Of a DNA stretch of 47,035 bases, positions 1 through 8,893 are shown in pieces. The stretch spans positions 1 to 47,035 of the forward strand of contig JAHBXK010000027.1 in NCBI GenBank assembly GCA_019636535.1, given 5' to 3'. Both the position numbers and the translations under genes were made by a program. The notes under the pieces are model-generated. The model ran no database searches. It saw nothing but the letters and a program-made list of their open reading frames with translations, and was not told the DNA's origin. Source of the stretch: Phycisphaeraceae bacterium. GTDB lineage: Bacteria; Planctomycetota; Phycisphaerae; Phycisphaerales; UBA1924. Every line of letters begins with the position of its first letter. Within the stretch, counting starts at the first letter, position 1.

Positions 1-2643
1 GCAGGCAAGGGCGGCGAGCCCGTCATCCAGCTTCAGACGGCATTCGGCGGCGGCAAGACGCACACCATGCTGGCCGTCCTTCACCTGGCGACGCGCAACT
101 GCTCGCTGTCTGAGCTCCCCGGCATCCCCTCGCTGATCGAACGGGCGGGCTTGATGGATGTGCCGAAGGCGAATGTTGCCGTGCTCGACGGCACCGCTCA
201 CGCTCCCGGCCAGCCGTGGAAGCAAGGAAAGACCACGATCCGCACGCTGTGGGGCGAACTCGCGTGGCAACTCGGCAAGGCCGACGGCTACGCGCTAGTG
301 GCCGACGCCGACGCCAGCGGCACATCACCTGGCAAGGAAGTGCTGCGCCAGCTCCTGGAGCGGTGCGCTCCGTGCATCGTGTTGATGGACGAGCTCGTGG
401 CGTACATCCGTCAGTTCCCCGATGGCACCGCCCTCAGCGGCGGCACGTTCGAGAGCAACATCTCGTTCGTCCAGGCGCTCACCGAGGCGGCCAAGCTCGT
501 GCCGACGGCGGTCATTCTCGCGTCGTTGCCCGAGAGCGTGTCCCAGCAATCCAACACGAACGTTCAGGTTGGCGGCGCTCGCGGGCTCGCGGCGCTGATG
601 GCGTTGGAGAGCGTCTTTGGCCGCGTGCAGGCCCTGTGGAAGCCGGTCGCGACTGAAGAAGCGTTCGAGATCGTCCGCCGCCGTCTGTTCGAGCCGCTGA
701 AGGACGAGAAGGCCCGCGATGCGATCTGCCGTGCGTTCGTGGATGGCTACGAAGCCGAAGGGGCCAAGCTTCCCAGCGAGACGCACGAAGCGCGATACTT
801 CGAGCGGATGTGCAAGGCCTATCCCATCCATCCCGAGGTCTTCGACCGGTTGTATGAGGACTGGACCACCATCGACGGGTTCCAGCGCACCCGCGGCGTG
901 CTCAAACTGATGGCGAAGGTGATCAGCCGACTCTGGAAGGACAACAACCAGGATCTGATGATCATGCCGGGCAGCCTCCCGCTGGCCGACGGCGATGTCC
1001 GCAACGAGCTGACGTATCTGCTGCCGCCAGGCTGGGACCCGGTCATCGAGCGCGACATCGATGGTGACCGTGCTGAGACCACCGAACTCGAGGGGCGGGA
1101 GCCTCGCCTTGGACAGGTGAACGCGGCACGGCGCGTGGGGCGGACGCTCTTCCTCGGCACTGCTCCGTCGAGCGCGGCGACGAAGCCCGGCATTCGCGGG
1201 CTCGATCGCGGCCGTGTTCTTCTCGGCTGCTTGCAGCCTGGGCAGACCTCTGCTGTCTATCTTGACGCCCTCAGCCGCCTGGCGGACCGACTCCACTATT
1301 TGAACAGTTCTGGCGACAAGGCCGCCGACAGCACCAGGTTCTGGTTCGATACGCGTGCGAATCTCCGCCGCGAAATGGAGGATCGAAAGCGACGCTTCGA
1401 CGACAACACCGACGTGCGCAAACGGATCGAGGAAGTCGCCAAGAAGCTGTTCTCGAACGTGTCCATGTTCGAGGGCGTGCATGTCTTCACGGCGCACGCC
1501 GATGTGCCTGACGACAGCGCGCTGCGGCTGGTCGTCCTGCCATTGGAGGCGAGCTACGCAAAGGACAACACCCGCCTCGCAGAGGAGCTGGTGCAAACCT
1601 TCCTGCGCTCGCACGGCGGACAACCGCGCCACCGCGCCAACCGCCTCGTCTTCGTCGCCGCGGACCAGGCCGTGCTTGGCCGCTTGCGGGATGTCACGAG
1701 GACAGCGCTGGCGTGGGCGAGCATTGTGGACGATGTCGAATCCAACCGGCTCAACATCGACAAGGCACAGCACACCCAGGCCAAGAAGGAGGCCGCTGCC
1801 GCCGCCGAGGTCGTGCCCCGCGCGGCCCGCGAGTGCTTCAAGTGGCTGTTGTGCCCTGCACAGGATGACCCCACTGCGACCAAGGCCGCCGTGGAAGCCT
1901 TCCCTTTCAACACCAGCAGTGGAACCGCCGGCGGGGAACTGGAGCGCGTGTGTAAGGAGAACGAGCTGGTGATCGATGCGTGGTCACCGATCCACTTGCG
2001 CGCCAAGCTGAAGGAGTTCTACTGGAAACCCGACCGGGCACACGTTGATGCGAAGGTGTTCTGGGAGGACTCGTTGAAGTACCTCTACCTGCCGCGCCTT
2101 CGCTCGCACGAAGTGCTGGCATCGGCGATCCGTGCGGGCGCGGGCAGCCGGGATTTCTTTGCAACCGCCTACGGCCACGCCGACGGGAAGTATGAGGGCT
2201 TCCAGTTTGGGAAGGGTGGGGCCTCGCTCAGCGACTCCGTGCTCCTGATCGCCCCCGAGGCTGCGGCGCAATACGAGAGCACGCTGCCGCCACCCGCAAC
2301 AGCGACCTCATCTGGTGCGGCTCCGGCTTCGGGCGCAGCAACTGGCTCCGCGACCTTCGGCAGCGGAAAGGCCAGCCCCATGACCCCCGCGGGCGACTCC
2401 AAACAGCCCGCTCGCCCAAAGAACTTCCGCGGAGCCGCCGAGATACCCGCGACCCTCGCCAAGTCTCGGTTGAACACGATCGCTGAGGAGGTCATCGCTC
2501 TCTTGGCGTCCGACCCGAACGCGGCGGTCCGCATCACGCTGGAGATCGACGCGAGCTTCCCGGACGGGGCCAGCGACTCGATTCGCAGGGGCGTGAGCGA
2601 GAATGCCAACAACCTCGGCTTCAATGCCAAGGATTGGGAGTAA
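1..2643 (+). CDS. DUF499-type P-loop ATPase, 5'-truncated by the window edge
   Basis: The frame is open from base 1, so the true start lies upstream; 880 residues are visible. A Walker A motif (AFGGGKTH) sits at visible residues 14-21 and a Walker B-like stretch (CIVLMDE) near residue 125, typical of the DUF499 family of large AAA-like ATPases. The C-terminal third has an Ala/Gly/Ser/Pro-rich linker near residues 760-810 and then a short basic/acidic tail. DUF499 proteins are known from defence-type neighbourhoods, often beside a DUF1156 DNA methylase; such a gene would be expected just left of this window. The next gene starts 47 bp downstream on the same strand, suggesting an operon. The molecular role of the family is not established; an ATP-driven role in foreign-DNA response is inference. 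Confidence 0.72.
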   Translation, partial: AGKGGEPVIQLQTAFGGGKTHTMLAVLHLATRNCSLSELPGIPSLIERAGLMDVPKANVAVLDGTAHAPGQPWKQGKTTIRTLWGELAWQLGKADGYALVADADASGTSPGKEVLRQLLERCAPCIVLMDELVAYIRQFPDGTALSGGTFESNISFVQALTEAAKLVPTAVILASLPESVSQQSNTNVQVGGARGLAALMALESVFGRVQALWKPVATEEAFEIVRRRLFEPLKDEKARDAICRAFVDGYEAEGAKLPSETHEARYFERMCKAYPIHPEVFDRLYEDWTTIDGFQRTRGVLKLMAKVISRLWKDNNQDLMIMPGSLPLADGDVRNELTYLLPPGWDPVIERDIDGDRAETTELEGREPRLGQVNAARRVGRTLFLGTAPSSAATKPGIRGLDRGRVLLGCLQPGQTSAVYLDALSRLADRLHYLNSSGDKAADSTRFWFDTRANLRREMEDRKRRFDDNTDVRKRIEEVAKKLFSNVSMFEGVHVFTAHADVPDDSALRLVVLPLEASYAKDNTRLAEELVQTFLRSHGGQPRHRANRLVFVAADQAVLGRLRDVTRTALAWASIVDDVESNRLNIDKAQHTQAKKEAAAAAEVVPRAARECFKWLLCPAQDDPTATKAAVEAFPFNTSSGTAGGELERVCKENELVIDAWSPIHLRAKLKEFYWKPDRAHVDAKVFWEDSLKYLYLPRLRSHEVLASAIRAGAGSRDFFATAYGHADGKYEGFQFGKGGASLSDSVLLIAPEAAAQYESTLPPPATATSSGAAPASGAATGSATFGSGKASPMTPAGDSKQPARPKNFRGAAEIPATLAKSRLNTIAEEVIALLASDPNAAVRITLEIDASFPDGASDSIRRGVSENANNLGFNAKDWE

Positions 2644-2690
2644 CGTCGGGTTCGTGTGCACGGACGGAGTCCACCGGCATGGAGTGCTGA

Positions 2691-3476
2691 ATGGCGCAGG
2701 CATCGACAATCGAGTGGACTCAAGCGACCTGGAACCCCGTGGTCGGGTGCCGCAAGGTCAGTTCCGGCTGCGCCAACTGCTATGCCGAACGCATGGCCAA
2801 ACGCCTCGCGGCGATGGCCAAGGCTGACGTGAGTGCCGGACGAAACCCGGGAAAGAAAGCGGCGTATCTGCACGTCATCAATGGCCGCGGACGATGGAAC
2901 GGCGACGTCTTCCTCGATGATTCGGCGGTCGAGGCTCCGCTTTCTTGGAGAGCGCCAAAGGTCATCTTCGTGAACTCGATGAGTGATCTGTTCCATGAGG
3001 ATGTGCCCTTGCAGTTCATCCAGTCCGTGTTCCGCGTCATGAACGCTTGCCCTCAACACACTTTCCAGGTCTTGACAAAGCGTCCGGAGCGAACCCGCGA
3101 GATCTCGGCCAAGGTGACCTGGACGCCGAACATCTGGATGGGCACAAGCGTTGAAAATCGCGCGGTGGTCGATCGGGTTCATGAACTTCGACAGACTCAT
3201 GCGAAGATCAAGTTCCTGTCCGTCGAGCCGCTCCTGGGACCGCTGCCCAGACTGCCGCTTACTGGCATGCATTGGGTTATCGTCGGCGGAGAATCCGGGC
3301 CTGGGGCGCGACCCATGGACCCTGCGTGGGTTCGGCAGATCCGTGATCGCTGCGTGGCACGCGGTGTGCCATTCTTCTTCAAGCAATGGGGTGGCGTGGA
3401 CAAGAGCGCCACTGGGCGTGAGTTGGACGGCCGCACGTGGGACCAGATGCCCGAGACCGCTGCTTTGCTCTTGTGA
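2691..3476 (+). CDS. Three-Cys-motif protein, phage Gp37/Gp68 (DUF5131) family
   Basis: The 261-residue protein opens with WNPVVGC and carries three clustered cysteines at residues 20, 27 and 30 (C-x6-C-x2-C, ending CANCYAE). This is the hallmark of the Gp37/Gp68 family and resembles a radical-SAM iron-sulfur site, although spacing differs from canonical CxxxCxxC. Other conserved pieces are [34 protein letters not shown] and [18 protein letters not shown] sequence six bases before the ATG supports the start. It lies 47 bp after the DUF499 gene and 11 bp before the TcmP partner gene, with which this family regularly pairs. A radical or metal-dependent modification is possible, but the substrate is unknown. 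Confidence 0.85.
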   Translation: MAQASTIEWTQATWNPVVGCRKVSSGCANCYAERMAKRLAAMAKADVSAGRNPGKKAAYLHVINGRGRWNGDVFLDDSAVEAPLSWRAPKVIFVNSMSDLFHEDVPLQFIQSVFRVMNACPQHTFQVLTKRPERTREISAKVTWTPNIWMGTSVENRAVVDRVHELRQTHAKIKFLSVEPLLGPLPRLPLTGMHWVIVGGESGPGARPMDPAWVRQIRDRCVARGVPFFFKQWGGVDKSATGRELDGRTWDQMPETAALLL

Positions 3477-3487
3477 ATCGGTGATAC

Positions 3488-4642
3488 ATGAGCGACCCGA
3501 AGCCAACCATCTACGAAGCAGATCCGCATACGCAGGCCAAGCACCGGATCCTTAGAGCTTACCTGGAGCGGTGGTTCCCAATTTTGGATAAACAGGCGCA
3601 GCGCGTTAATCGCAGGGGACATCGTCTGCTGTACGTGGATGGGTTCGCAGGCGCTGGCGAGTACGAGCAGGGTATTCCTGGGAGTCCCTTAATTCCCATT
3701 GAGACCGCCCTCGGTCATAGCCACCAGTTCAAGTGCCCAATCGAGATCCGTCTCATCGAGAAGCGAGCCGACCGTGCCCAGCACTTGCGTCAGCTGATCA
3801 GAGAGAAGAAGGCAAAGCTCCTCGCTCCGACAAACCTGATCATCCCAGATCCAATCGAGGGAGACTGCGAGGAAGAGGTGCGAAAGTTGATCTCGCACTG
3901 CAACAGCAGCGGGCACTCCCTCGGCCCAGCGTTCTTCTTCCTCGATCAGTTTGGCTACTCATCGTTTTCAATGGATCTGATTCGTTCCATCCTTGGCCAC
4001 AGCATGTGCGAGACATTCTCGTATCTGAACTGGAACATGCTCCATCCGTTCATGGCCGATCCGACGAAGCATCCCGGGATTACGAAAGCCTTTGGTGGAG
4101 ACGAGTGGCGAGACGTGATCGACCGCACGGGCCAGGAAAGGGAGAATCTCTTCAGACGGGTGTATTTGGATGCCCTGCGCAAGCGTGGTGGCGCAAAGTA
4201 CGCATACCCGTTTGCGATGCGGGACGTCAATCACCGAGTGATTTATTGGCTCTTCTTCTGCACGAACAAGTTCGAGGGGCTTGAGCAGATGAAGCGGGCT
4301 ATGTGGTCCGTGGACCGTTCCGGCGGATTTGAATTCTCTGATAAGTTTGTGTCGGAGCGAAGCTCGTTGTTCGCGTATGGCGACGCGGAGCTGGCTCGCG
4401 ACCTTGTTGCTGAGTTGGCCGGTCAGGTCCTCACGGTTCAAGCAATCGGAGAGTTCGCTTTGGCGTATACGCCCGCTTGCAACTATCTTGATGCACTTGG
4501 GCGCATGGAGCGAGAAGGGAGCGTGCGGCCAATCAACCCGCCACAGAATCGGCGGCAGGGCTCGTTTGGAGACTACCCCGACATGCGCATAGAGATTCGT
4601 CGCGTGGAGAAGACGACGCAAGGCTCTCTCTTTGGCGTGTGA
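3488..4642 (+). CDS. tcmP: Three-Cys-motif partner protein TcmP
   Basis: The 384-residue protein matches the TcmP family (three-Cys-motif partner; unrelated to the tetracenomycin O-methyltransferase of the same name). The N-terminal half reads like a Rossmann methyltransferase: LLYVDGFAGAGEYE at residues 47-60 resembles a SAM-binding glycine loop, IRLIEKRADRA at 87-97 resembles the acidic motif II, and FFFLDQFGYS at 149-158 resembles motif IV. Many relatives appear to have DPFG where this one has DQFG, which could affect catalysis. It starts 11 bp after the Gp37/Gp68 gene and so is probably translated with it. Its 3' end overlaps the convergent HTH gene by 110 bp. Base composition is visibly more AT-rich than the neighbours, consistent with recent acquisition. 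Activity is inferred, not shown. Confidence 0.8.
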   Translation: MSDPKPTIYEADPHTQAKHRILRAYLERWFPILDKQAQRVNRRGHRLLYVDGFAGAGEYEQGIPGSPLIPIETALGHSHQFKCPIEIRLIEKRADRAQHLRQLIREKKAKLLAPTNLIIPDPIEGDCEEEVRKLISHCNSSGHSLGPAFFFLDQFGYSSFSMDLIRSILGHSMCETFSYLNWNMLHPFMADPTKHPGITKAFGGDEWRDVIDRTGQERENLFRRVYLDALRKRGGAKYAYPFAMRDVNHRVIYWLFFCTNKFEGLEQMKRAMWSVDRSGGFEFSDKFVSERSSLFAYGDAELARDLVAELAGQVLTVQAIGEFALAYTPACNYLDALGRMEREGSVRPINPPQNRRQGSFGDYPDMRIEIRRVEKTTQGSLFGV

Positions 4643-5033
4643 TCACCGTCTGCATCTTGCGCCACTGGTGCCGCTGAGTATTCCAGCCTGACACGCGAGT
4701 AATACTTCGTAGCATGTGTTCGTGGATCAAGTCGCGCCCGTCCACCGTGGCGGGCATGAAAAGAAGCTCCTCCTGAATATCCGGCGCGAGGTGCAGCAGG
4801 TTCATGATCTGAGTTATCCGCGGCTGCGTGACTTCGCATATGTGGGCGAGTTCAGACTGGTCGGCCACGACGCCCTTGCGGAGCATTCCGTCGAAGTGAA
4901 TCGCAAGCGCCATTAGACGGGCCACGCGTGGCACTCGATTGGGCAGGGCCTTCGGGGCGACGTCCGGCGCAGAAACGGCCTTGGTGCGCCGACCGCGTCG
5001 AACAAAGTGAATGGGGCGTACGACGGTCGTCAT
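4533..5033 (-). CDS. Small helix-turn-helix protein of the recombinase module
   Basis: The 166-residue protein starts with the basic stretch MTTVVRPIHFVRRGRRTK and contains an HTH-like core (DQSELAHICEVTQPRITQIMN, roughly residues 58-78), resembling the ParB/KorB type and small phage regulators. The chosen ATG at 5033 overlaps the recombinase stop as ATGA; a nearby upstream in-frame ATG lies inside the recombinase gene and is less likely. The recognisable part seems to end near HQWRKMQ. The last ~35 residues are low-complexity and are encoded opposite the 3' end of tcmP, so the original stop may have been lost when the cargo joined. A regulator or recombination-directionality role is inferred from position only. 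Confidence 0.6.
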   Translation of the reverse strand: MTTVVRPIHFVRRGRRTKAVSAPDVAPKALPNRVPRVARLMALAIHFDGMLRKGVVADQSELAHICEVTQPRITQIMNLLHLAPDIQEELLFMPATVDGRDLIHEHMLRSITRVSGWNTQRHQWRKMQTVITRQRESLASSSPRDESLCACRGSLQTSPAADSVAG

Positions 5034-6628
5034 GCAACCTCCTGCAGCTTGCCGCGGCAAAGCGCCGCGATGCCCGTGGGGCGGAACGTCACCGCCACCG
5101 TGGCGGCGTCGGCGTCGTATTCGACGCTGGTGAAGATCAACTTCAATACGCGGGCTTGTTCGCGTGGCGAGAGATTCGCCCAGACGCCATCAAACTCTTT
5201 GAGGGCCTTCCGAGCCTCATCCTTCGAGATCGAGGTGGCGTCCATCTCGGCAAGCCGGGCTTCGACTTCCCCGAGTCGCTGGCGGGAGTTCGTGATCCGG
5301 CCATGTGCGTGCGCCAGTTTCCCGGTCACGTCGGTCGTCTGGCTGGCGTCCGCGACAAGCGATTGGAGATCTCTTTCCAGCCGCTTCAGCGACGCCTTGA
5401 GGTCATCACGTTCGCGCTGAAGCGACGCAGACTCTTCGTTGAGGCTGGTCCTTGTCTCAGCCAAGACACGATCGAGTAGATCGCGGTCCTCGCCAAGGGA
5501 ACGGATCTCGTTCACAACGACTCGCTCGATCTCGGCTCCCGGAAGGGTTCTGGCGGGGCACGTGTCGCTGCCGCTCTTGATGGCTTTCACGCAGCGGTAG
5601 TACCTGTAGAACCGCCCGTCCTTGCCATAGAAGGAGTGGGTCATCGCGGAGTCGCACACCTTGCAGCGCAGCAGGCCCCGAAGGAGCGCGCCATACTTGT
5701 TCCGCACCTCCTTGCCACCGGTGCGGCCGTTCTCTCGCATCTGGCTCTGCACCCGTTCGAAGACGGCCGGCTCCACGATCGCCTCGTGCTCACCGTCGAA
5801 GACCTGGTCCTTGTGAACGATTTTCCCGATGAGGATCGGATTAGTGAGAAAGGCGTAGAGCGTCGCACGGTCAAACGGGCGTCCGCCTTTTGCCGCGCCT
5901 TTTCTCGTGATGCGTCGCTTGTTTGGCCATCCCCGCCGGGTGAGTTCTGTCACCACCGGCTGCAACGATCCCTTGTCCAGATACATCTGGAAGATCTCGC
6001 GGACGCGGGCGGCCTCCTTGGGGTTGATCACCAGTCGCGGACTCCCGCCGGACCGGTCGACGTCGTAGCCCAGGACTGGCACGCCGCCAGCCCACTTGCC
6101 GCGACGCTTCTGGGCGGCGACCTTGTCGCGGATGCGCTCGCCGATGATCTCTCGTTCGAACTGGGCGAACGAGAGAAGGATGTTGAGCGTCAGCCTGCCC
6201 ATCGAGCTCGTGGTGTTGAACTGCTGGGTGACTGAGACGAAGGACACGCCCTTGCGGTCGAACGCCTCCATGATGCGGGCAAAATCGAGGAGCGACCGGC
6301 TCAGGCGGTCCACCTTGTAGACGACCACGCAGTCGATCTTCCCGGCCTCAATGTCCCGGAGGAGTTGCTCGAGGGACGGCCGTTCCATGCTGCCGCCGGA
6401 GAAACCGCCGTCGTCGTAACGATCGGGGAGGCAAACCCAGCCCTCGTTCTTCTGGCTGGCGACGAACGCCTCGCCCGCGTCTCGTTGGGCATCAAGGGAG
6501 TTGAACTCCTGGTCGAGGCCCTCCTCGCTGCTCTTTCTGGTGTAGATCGCGCACCTGATGCGGCGCTTCTCGCCGGTCACTGACCCGTTCGTGCTACCGG
6601 TTGGGTTGGTTGGGGCTCGTTGTTTCAT
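5030..6628 (-). CDS. Large serine recombinase
   Basis: At 532 residues this has the full large-serine-integrase layout: a resolvase N-terminal domain (about 24-170) with nucleophile motif YTRKS (Ser33 likely), the conserved DRLSRS and QFEREIIGERI segments, a recombinase domain (about 185-300), a zinc ribbon with cysteines 322, 325, 346 and 357, and a coiled coil from about 385 to 430. It catalyses site-specific integration or excision through a covalent serine-DNA intermediate. The start overlaps the DUF2924 stop (ATGA) and the stop overlaps the next gene's ATG (ATGA), so three genes are translationally coupled. All catalytic and zinc residues visible to me are present, so the enzyme looks functional. 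Confidence 0.93.
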   Translation of the reverse strand: MKQRAPTNPTGSTNGSVTGEKRRIRCAIYTRKSSEEGLDQEFNSLDAQRDAGEAFVASQKNEGWVCLPDRYDDGGFSGGSMERPSLEQLLRDIEAGKIDCVVVYKVDRLSRSLLDFARIMEAFDRKGVSFVSVTQQFNTTSSMGRLTLNILLSFAQFEREIIGERIRDKVAAQKRRGKWAGGVPVLGYDVDRSGGSPRLVINPKEAARVREIFQMYLDKGSLQPVVTELTRRGWPNKRRITRKGAAKGGRPFDRATLYAFLTNPILIGKIVHKDQVFDGEHEAIVEPAVFERVQSQMRENGRTGGKEVRNKYGALLRGLLRCKVCDSAMTHSFYGKDGRFYRYYRCVKAIKSGSDTCPARTLPGAEIERVVVNEIRSLGEDRDLLDRVLAETRTSLNEESASLQRERDDLKASLKRLERDLQSLVADASQTTDVTGKLAHAHGRITNSRQRLGEVEARLAEMDATSISKDEARKALKEFDGVWANLSPREQARVLKLIFTSVEYDADAATVAVTFRPTGIAALCRGKLQEVA

Positions 6629-7131
6629 GATTTCCCCTGCAAGCCGAAGAACCTGAACCCGTTGACGTGGGTCCCCGTCACCTTCTTGGCGATGGCCGAC
6701 AACGAGCGGTAGCGCTCGCCGTCGAAGTCAAAGCCCTGGCCGTCGGGTAGGACGACGACCCGAATGGCCCGGCCCTTGTACTCCTTCACCACAGCGAAGC
6801 CAGCGGGTGGGATCCGGGCATCCCCGGTCACCATTCCCTTCACGGACCGGGTCGTTGTGCAACCCGGCCCCGGCTGTGGCGGGCAGATCGTGGCTTTCGG
6901 GGCCATCACGCGGACCTCCGCGAGGTCGGCCAGCTCTGCTGCCCGCTTCCGCGCCCGCTCGCTCAGGCCGCCCTCCGCGTTGGCCTGGATCCGCCAGGCG
7001 ATCTTGCGAATCAGGTATGCGCGGTGGCGCGTGCGGCACTTGTGGCCGTGCAGATCTTCGTACCGCTGCACGAGGTCGCTTGTGGTCATCTTGCCAAGGT
7101 CGTCGAGTTGTCGGCGCATCAGGTCGGACAT
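6625..7131 (-). CDS. DUF2924 protein
   Basis: The 168-residue protein has the typical DUF2924 features: an N-terminal helical part (LVQRYEDLHGHKCRTRHR) and a C-terminal motif VVKEYKGRAIRVVVLPDGQG followed by YRSLSAIAKKVTGTHVNG and FFGLQG. Genes of this family regularly sit directly upstream of large serine recombinases in prophage-like elements, as here, with a 4-bp ATGA overlap. The basic, compact C-terminal module suggests nucleic-acid binding, but function is not established. The ATG at 7131 gives the normal family length. Confidence 0.85.
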   Translation of the reverse strand: MSDLMRRQLDDLGKMTTSDLVQRYEDLHGHKCRTRHRAYLIRKIAWRIQANAEGGLSERARKRAAELADLAEVRVMAPKATICPPQPGPGCTTTRSVKGMVTGDARIPPAGFAVVKEYKGRAIRVVVLPDGQGFDFDGERYRSLSAIAKKVTGTHVNGFRFFGLQGKS

Positions 7132-7160
7132 TGAATCTCCTATCGCATGGGCCGAGAGCG

Positions 7161-7379
7161 TTAACCCGCGGGCCGCGTTGCGACACTGAGGGCGGCTTCC
7201 GGCGAGAGTTCAAGTCCATCGCCGAGAGATCTGGCATGCTCGTCAATCGCCCGCGTGGTCCCGCATGTCCGCGCCCGTTCGGCACGAACGGCACGCACCA
7301 CGCCACGCGCCAGGATGCTCGCGATCTCTGCTTCGCGCTCTGCGGGAGTCATGCTGTCCGGGTTCTTCGATGATGTCAC
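7161..7379 (-). CDS. Small protein at the head of the recombinase operon
   Basis: A 72-residue product starting at a GTG, with a GGAG about nine bases upstream; an internal ATG at 7352 would give 63 residues. The stretch MTPAEREAEIASILARGVVR resembles small proteins found immediately before DUF2924 and recombinase genes in other elements. It ends 29 bp before the DUF2924 gene and has the same direction, making it the probable first gene of the integration operon. No catalytic motif is seen. Confidence 0.6.
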   Translation of the reverse strand: MTSSKNPDSMTPAEREAEIASILARGVVRAVRAERARTCGTTRAIDEHARSLGDGLELSPEAALSVATRPAG

Positions 7380-7723
7380 GCCGCGGCTCCGGGTTCGATC
7401 GCCGCGCCCATCGCGGAATCGTCTCCGGAGCCTTTATGCAAACGCCGAGGCGGTCGCGCGCAGCGGTGAACAGCCGGATGGCGATCGGAACACCGTGGTG
7501 CGAACATCGCAATCGTGACAGTGGGGTTTGCGGCCGCGTTTCCGTCGCCTTCGCCTCTTAACCCCCGCCCGTCCGGAAGAGAGACCTGGAGAGACTTTGG
7601 CCCGAAATCGCCCCCACGGGCCGCCGGGTGGACTGAAGCTGGTTATGGCGTGCGGAAGGCCAGAGACGTCGCCCACGGCGGGCCCAGTCGCCAATCCTCG
7701 CGGAACGTGGGCCAAAACGCGAA

Positions 7724-7751
7724 AACGCCGCCGAGGTCTCTCGGGGGCGTT
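7724..7751 (-). terminator. Rho-independent terminator
   Basis: Read on the minus strand, AACGCC/GGCGTT and CCGAG/CTCGG form a long hairpin with a four-base loop, followed by TTCGCGTTTT. It lies downstream of the tRNA-fMet gene. Confidence 0.6.
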
Positions 7752-7766
7752 CCCTGAAAACCAAGG

Positions 7767-7790
7767 GGCCGGCTGCTTTCGCAACCGGCC
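7767..7790 (-). terminator. Hairpin directly after tRNA-fMet
   Basis: GGCCGG and CCGGCC arms with an inner TGC/GCA extension and a TTTC loop lie seven bases past the tRNA 3' end. It may be a processing or termination signal; the poly-U tail is weak. Confidence 0.45.
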
Positions 7791-7796
7791 CGGCAA

Positions 7797-7870
<74 letters not shown>

Positions 7871-8038
7871 GTCAGAACAGACTATAGGAGGGCGAGTGGA
7901 CGGGAGCAAGGTGCAGATTCGCGGATGAGAGCGGTTGGGAGAGATCAGAACTGGCTCAGGTACATGCTATCTGTCGTGCCGTCGTTGTTACGGCTGCCAT
8001 TCTGACACGATCACCTGTCTCGCGCATAGGAAGCGTCG

Positions 8039-8827
8039 TTATCCGATCAGGTCGACATCGCCGGGCACGCCGTCGGCCGAAACACTCACCGAAACCGCAT
8101 GGCCCCCGAACGCATCGCCGTCGTCGAAATCGAGTACGAATGAGCCGTCCGGACGAACGGTCAGGTCGTTTGGGATCAGTGCTCGACGGAGTTGCTCTTC
8201 GCTCCATGGGGGCTCGCCTTCGAGCCACGCCTCGTTCTTGACCTCGAGCAGATCATCCACTGCGTGCTGGCGCAAGCGGGCGTCCCACTCGGCGTCGGAA
8301 GCGAGCAGTCGCTTCGCGTGGGTGATTGCCGAAGGGAGTTCCTCCTGGTCTCGAACGTCAAGACTGAGCTCGATCGGCACCTTCATCCAAGTGATGGCGC
8401 CCTCAAATGAGCCGTGCGCACGGTTGAGCGTGAGATCACCGAGTACCTCGTCAGTGTGCACGACCGGCGTTTGGAGTTCGCGTCCGATCGCGTCAAGCTC
8501 GGCGTCGTGTGCCGGTGAGGCATCGGCCAGCGCCTGGGTGAAGATCTCTCCCCATCGGCTTCGGGCGTTCAGTCGTCCCTCGACTCGAACGATCGCATAG
8601 GCCGAAATGGGCCCCAACGGTCGATCGCGTGGAGGGAGGTTGTTCGCCAAATGCACGCGCATCGGCTTCCGGATGATCTGACCGTCACCGATCCGCCAAG
8701 CCTCGAACTCCCAGATCTTGCACCAGGGTTCTCGACCATCTCTGGCCCACGCGATTCCGAGTGGTCCGATCAGCCCTGTGATGGTCACCGCGGGGAGGTC
8801 GCCTTCGCGTGGTTTGGCCGCGCCCAT
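8039..8827 (-). CDS. DUF2262 domain protein
   Basis: The 262-residue soluble protein has a C-terminal half matching DUF2262: LGDLTLNRAHGSFEGAITW (about 128-146), an acidic helical middle with AEWDARLRQHAVDDLLEVKN, and the terminal DGSFVLDFDDGDAFGGHAV (about 230-248). AGGA eight bases before the ATG at 8827 supports the start. No catalytic motif, signal peptide or membrane segment is seen. DUF2262 has no known function; family members are often immunity-like or stand-alone cytosolic proteins. It is divergent from purD with a 66-bp gap. Confidence 0.6.
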   Translation of the reverse strand: MGAAKPREGDLPAVTITGLIGPLGIAWARDGREPWCKIWEFEAWRIGDGQIIRKPMRVHLANNLPPRDRPLGPISAYAIVRVEGRLNARSRWGEIFTQALADASPAHDAELDAIGRELQTPVVHTDEVLGDLTLNRAHGSFEGAITWMKVPIELSLDVRDQEELPSAITHAKRLLASDAEWDARLRQHAVDDLLEVKNEAWLEGEPPWSEEQLRRALIPNDLTVRPDGSFVLDFDDGDAFGGHAVSVSVSADGVPGDVDLIG

Positions 8828-8893
8828 TCGAGCAATCCTGAAAGAAACAAACGGTGAAGCGGGTCTACTGGAGTCGGGTCGCTACGATCGCGC

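Larger units (their letters stand above)
1..7379. mobile_element. Right part of a serine-recombinase integrative element with defence-like cargo
   Basis: The segment combines a large serine recombinase, a DUF2924 protein and two small phage-type genes on the minus strand with a plus-strand cargo cassette (DUF499 ATPase, three-Cys Gp37/Gp68 protein, TcmP). The minus-strand genes are joined by ATGA overlaps and so form one module. The left end lies outside the window. The right end is unresolved, somewhere between 7380 and the tRNA-fMet at 7797. The cargo, especially the TcmP gene, looks less GC-rich than the flanking chromosomal genes. No attachment repeats could be identified because only one end is visible. 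Element status is inferred from gene content. Confidence 0.6.
7380..7796. other. Gene-poor gap between the element and tRNA-fMet
   Basis: About 420 bp without a convincing gene. Open frames exist on both strands but have no family resemblance or ribosome site. The gap contains the probable promoter of the recombinase operon, the right boundary of the element, and two hairpins that terminate the tRNA transcript. Confidence 0.5.

Noticed and set aside
325..1773. 482-residue minus-strand open frame
   Set aside because: Antisense shadow of the DUF499 ATPase in high-GC DNA; Arg/His/Ala-rich with no motif.
2169..3506. 445-residue minus-strand open frame
   Set aside because: Shadow of the DUF499 and three-Cys genes; composition has no domain signal and the sense genes carry clear motifs.
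7243..7512. 89-residue minus-strand open frame beside the recombinase operon
   Set aside because: Overlaps the small gene at 7161-7379 in another frame and resembles no family.
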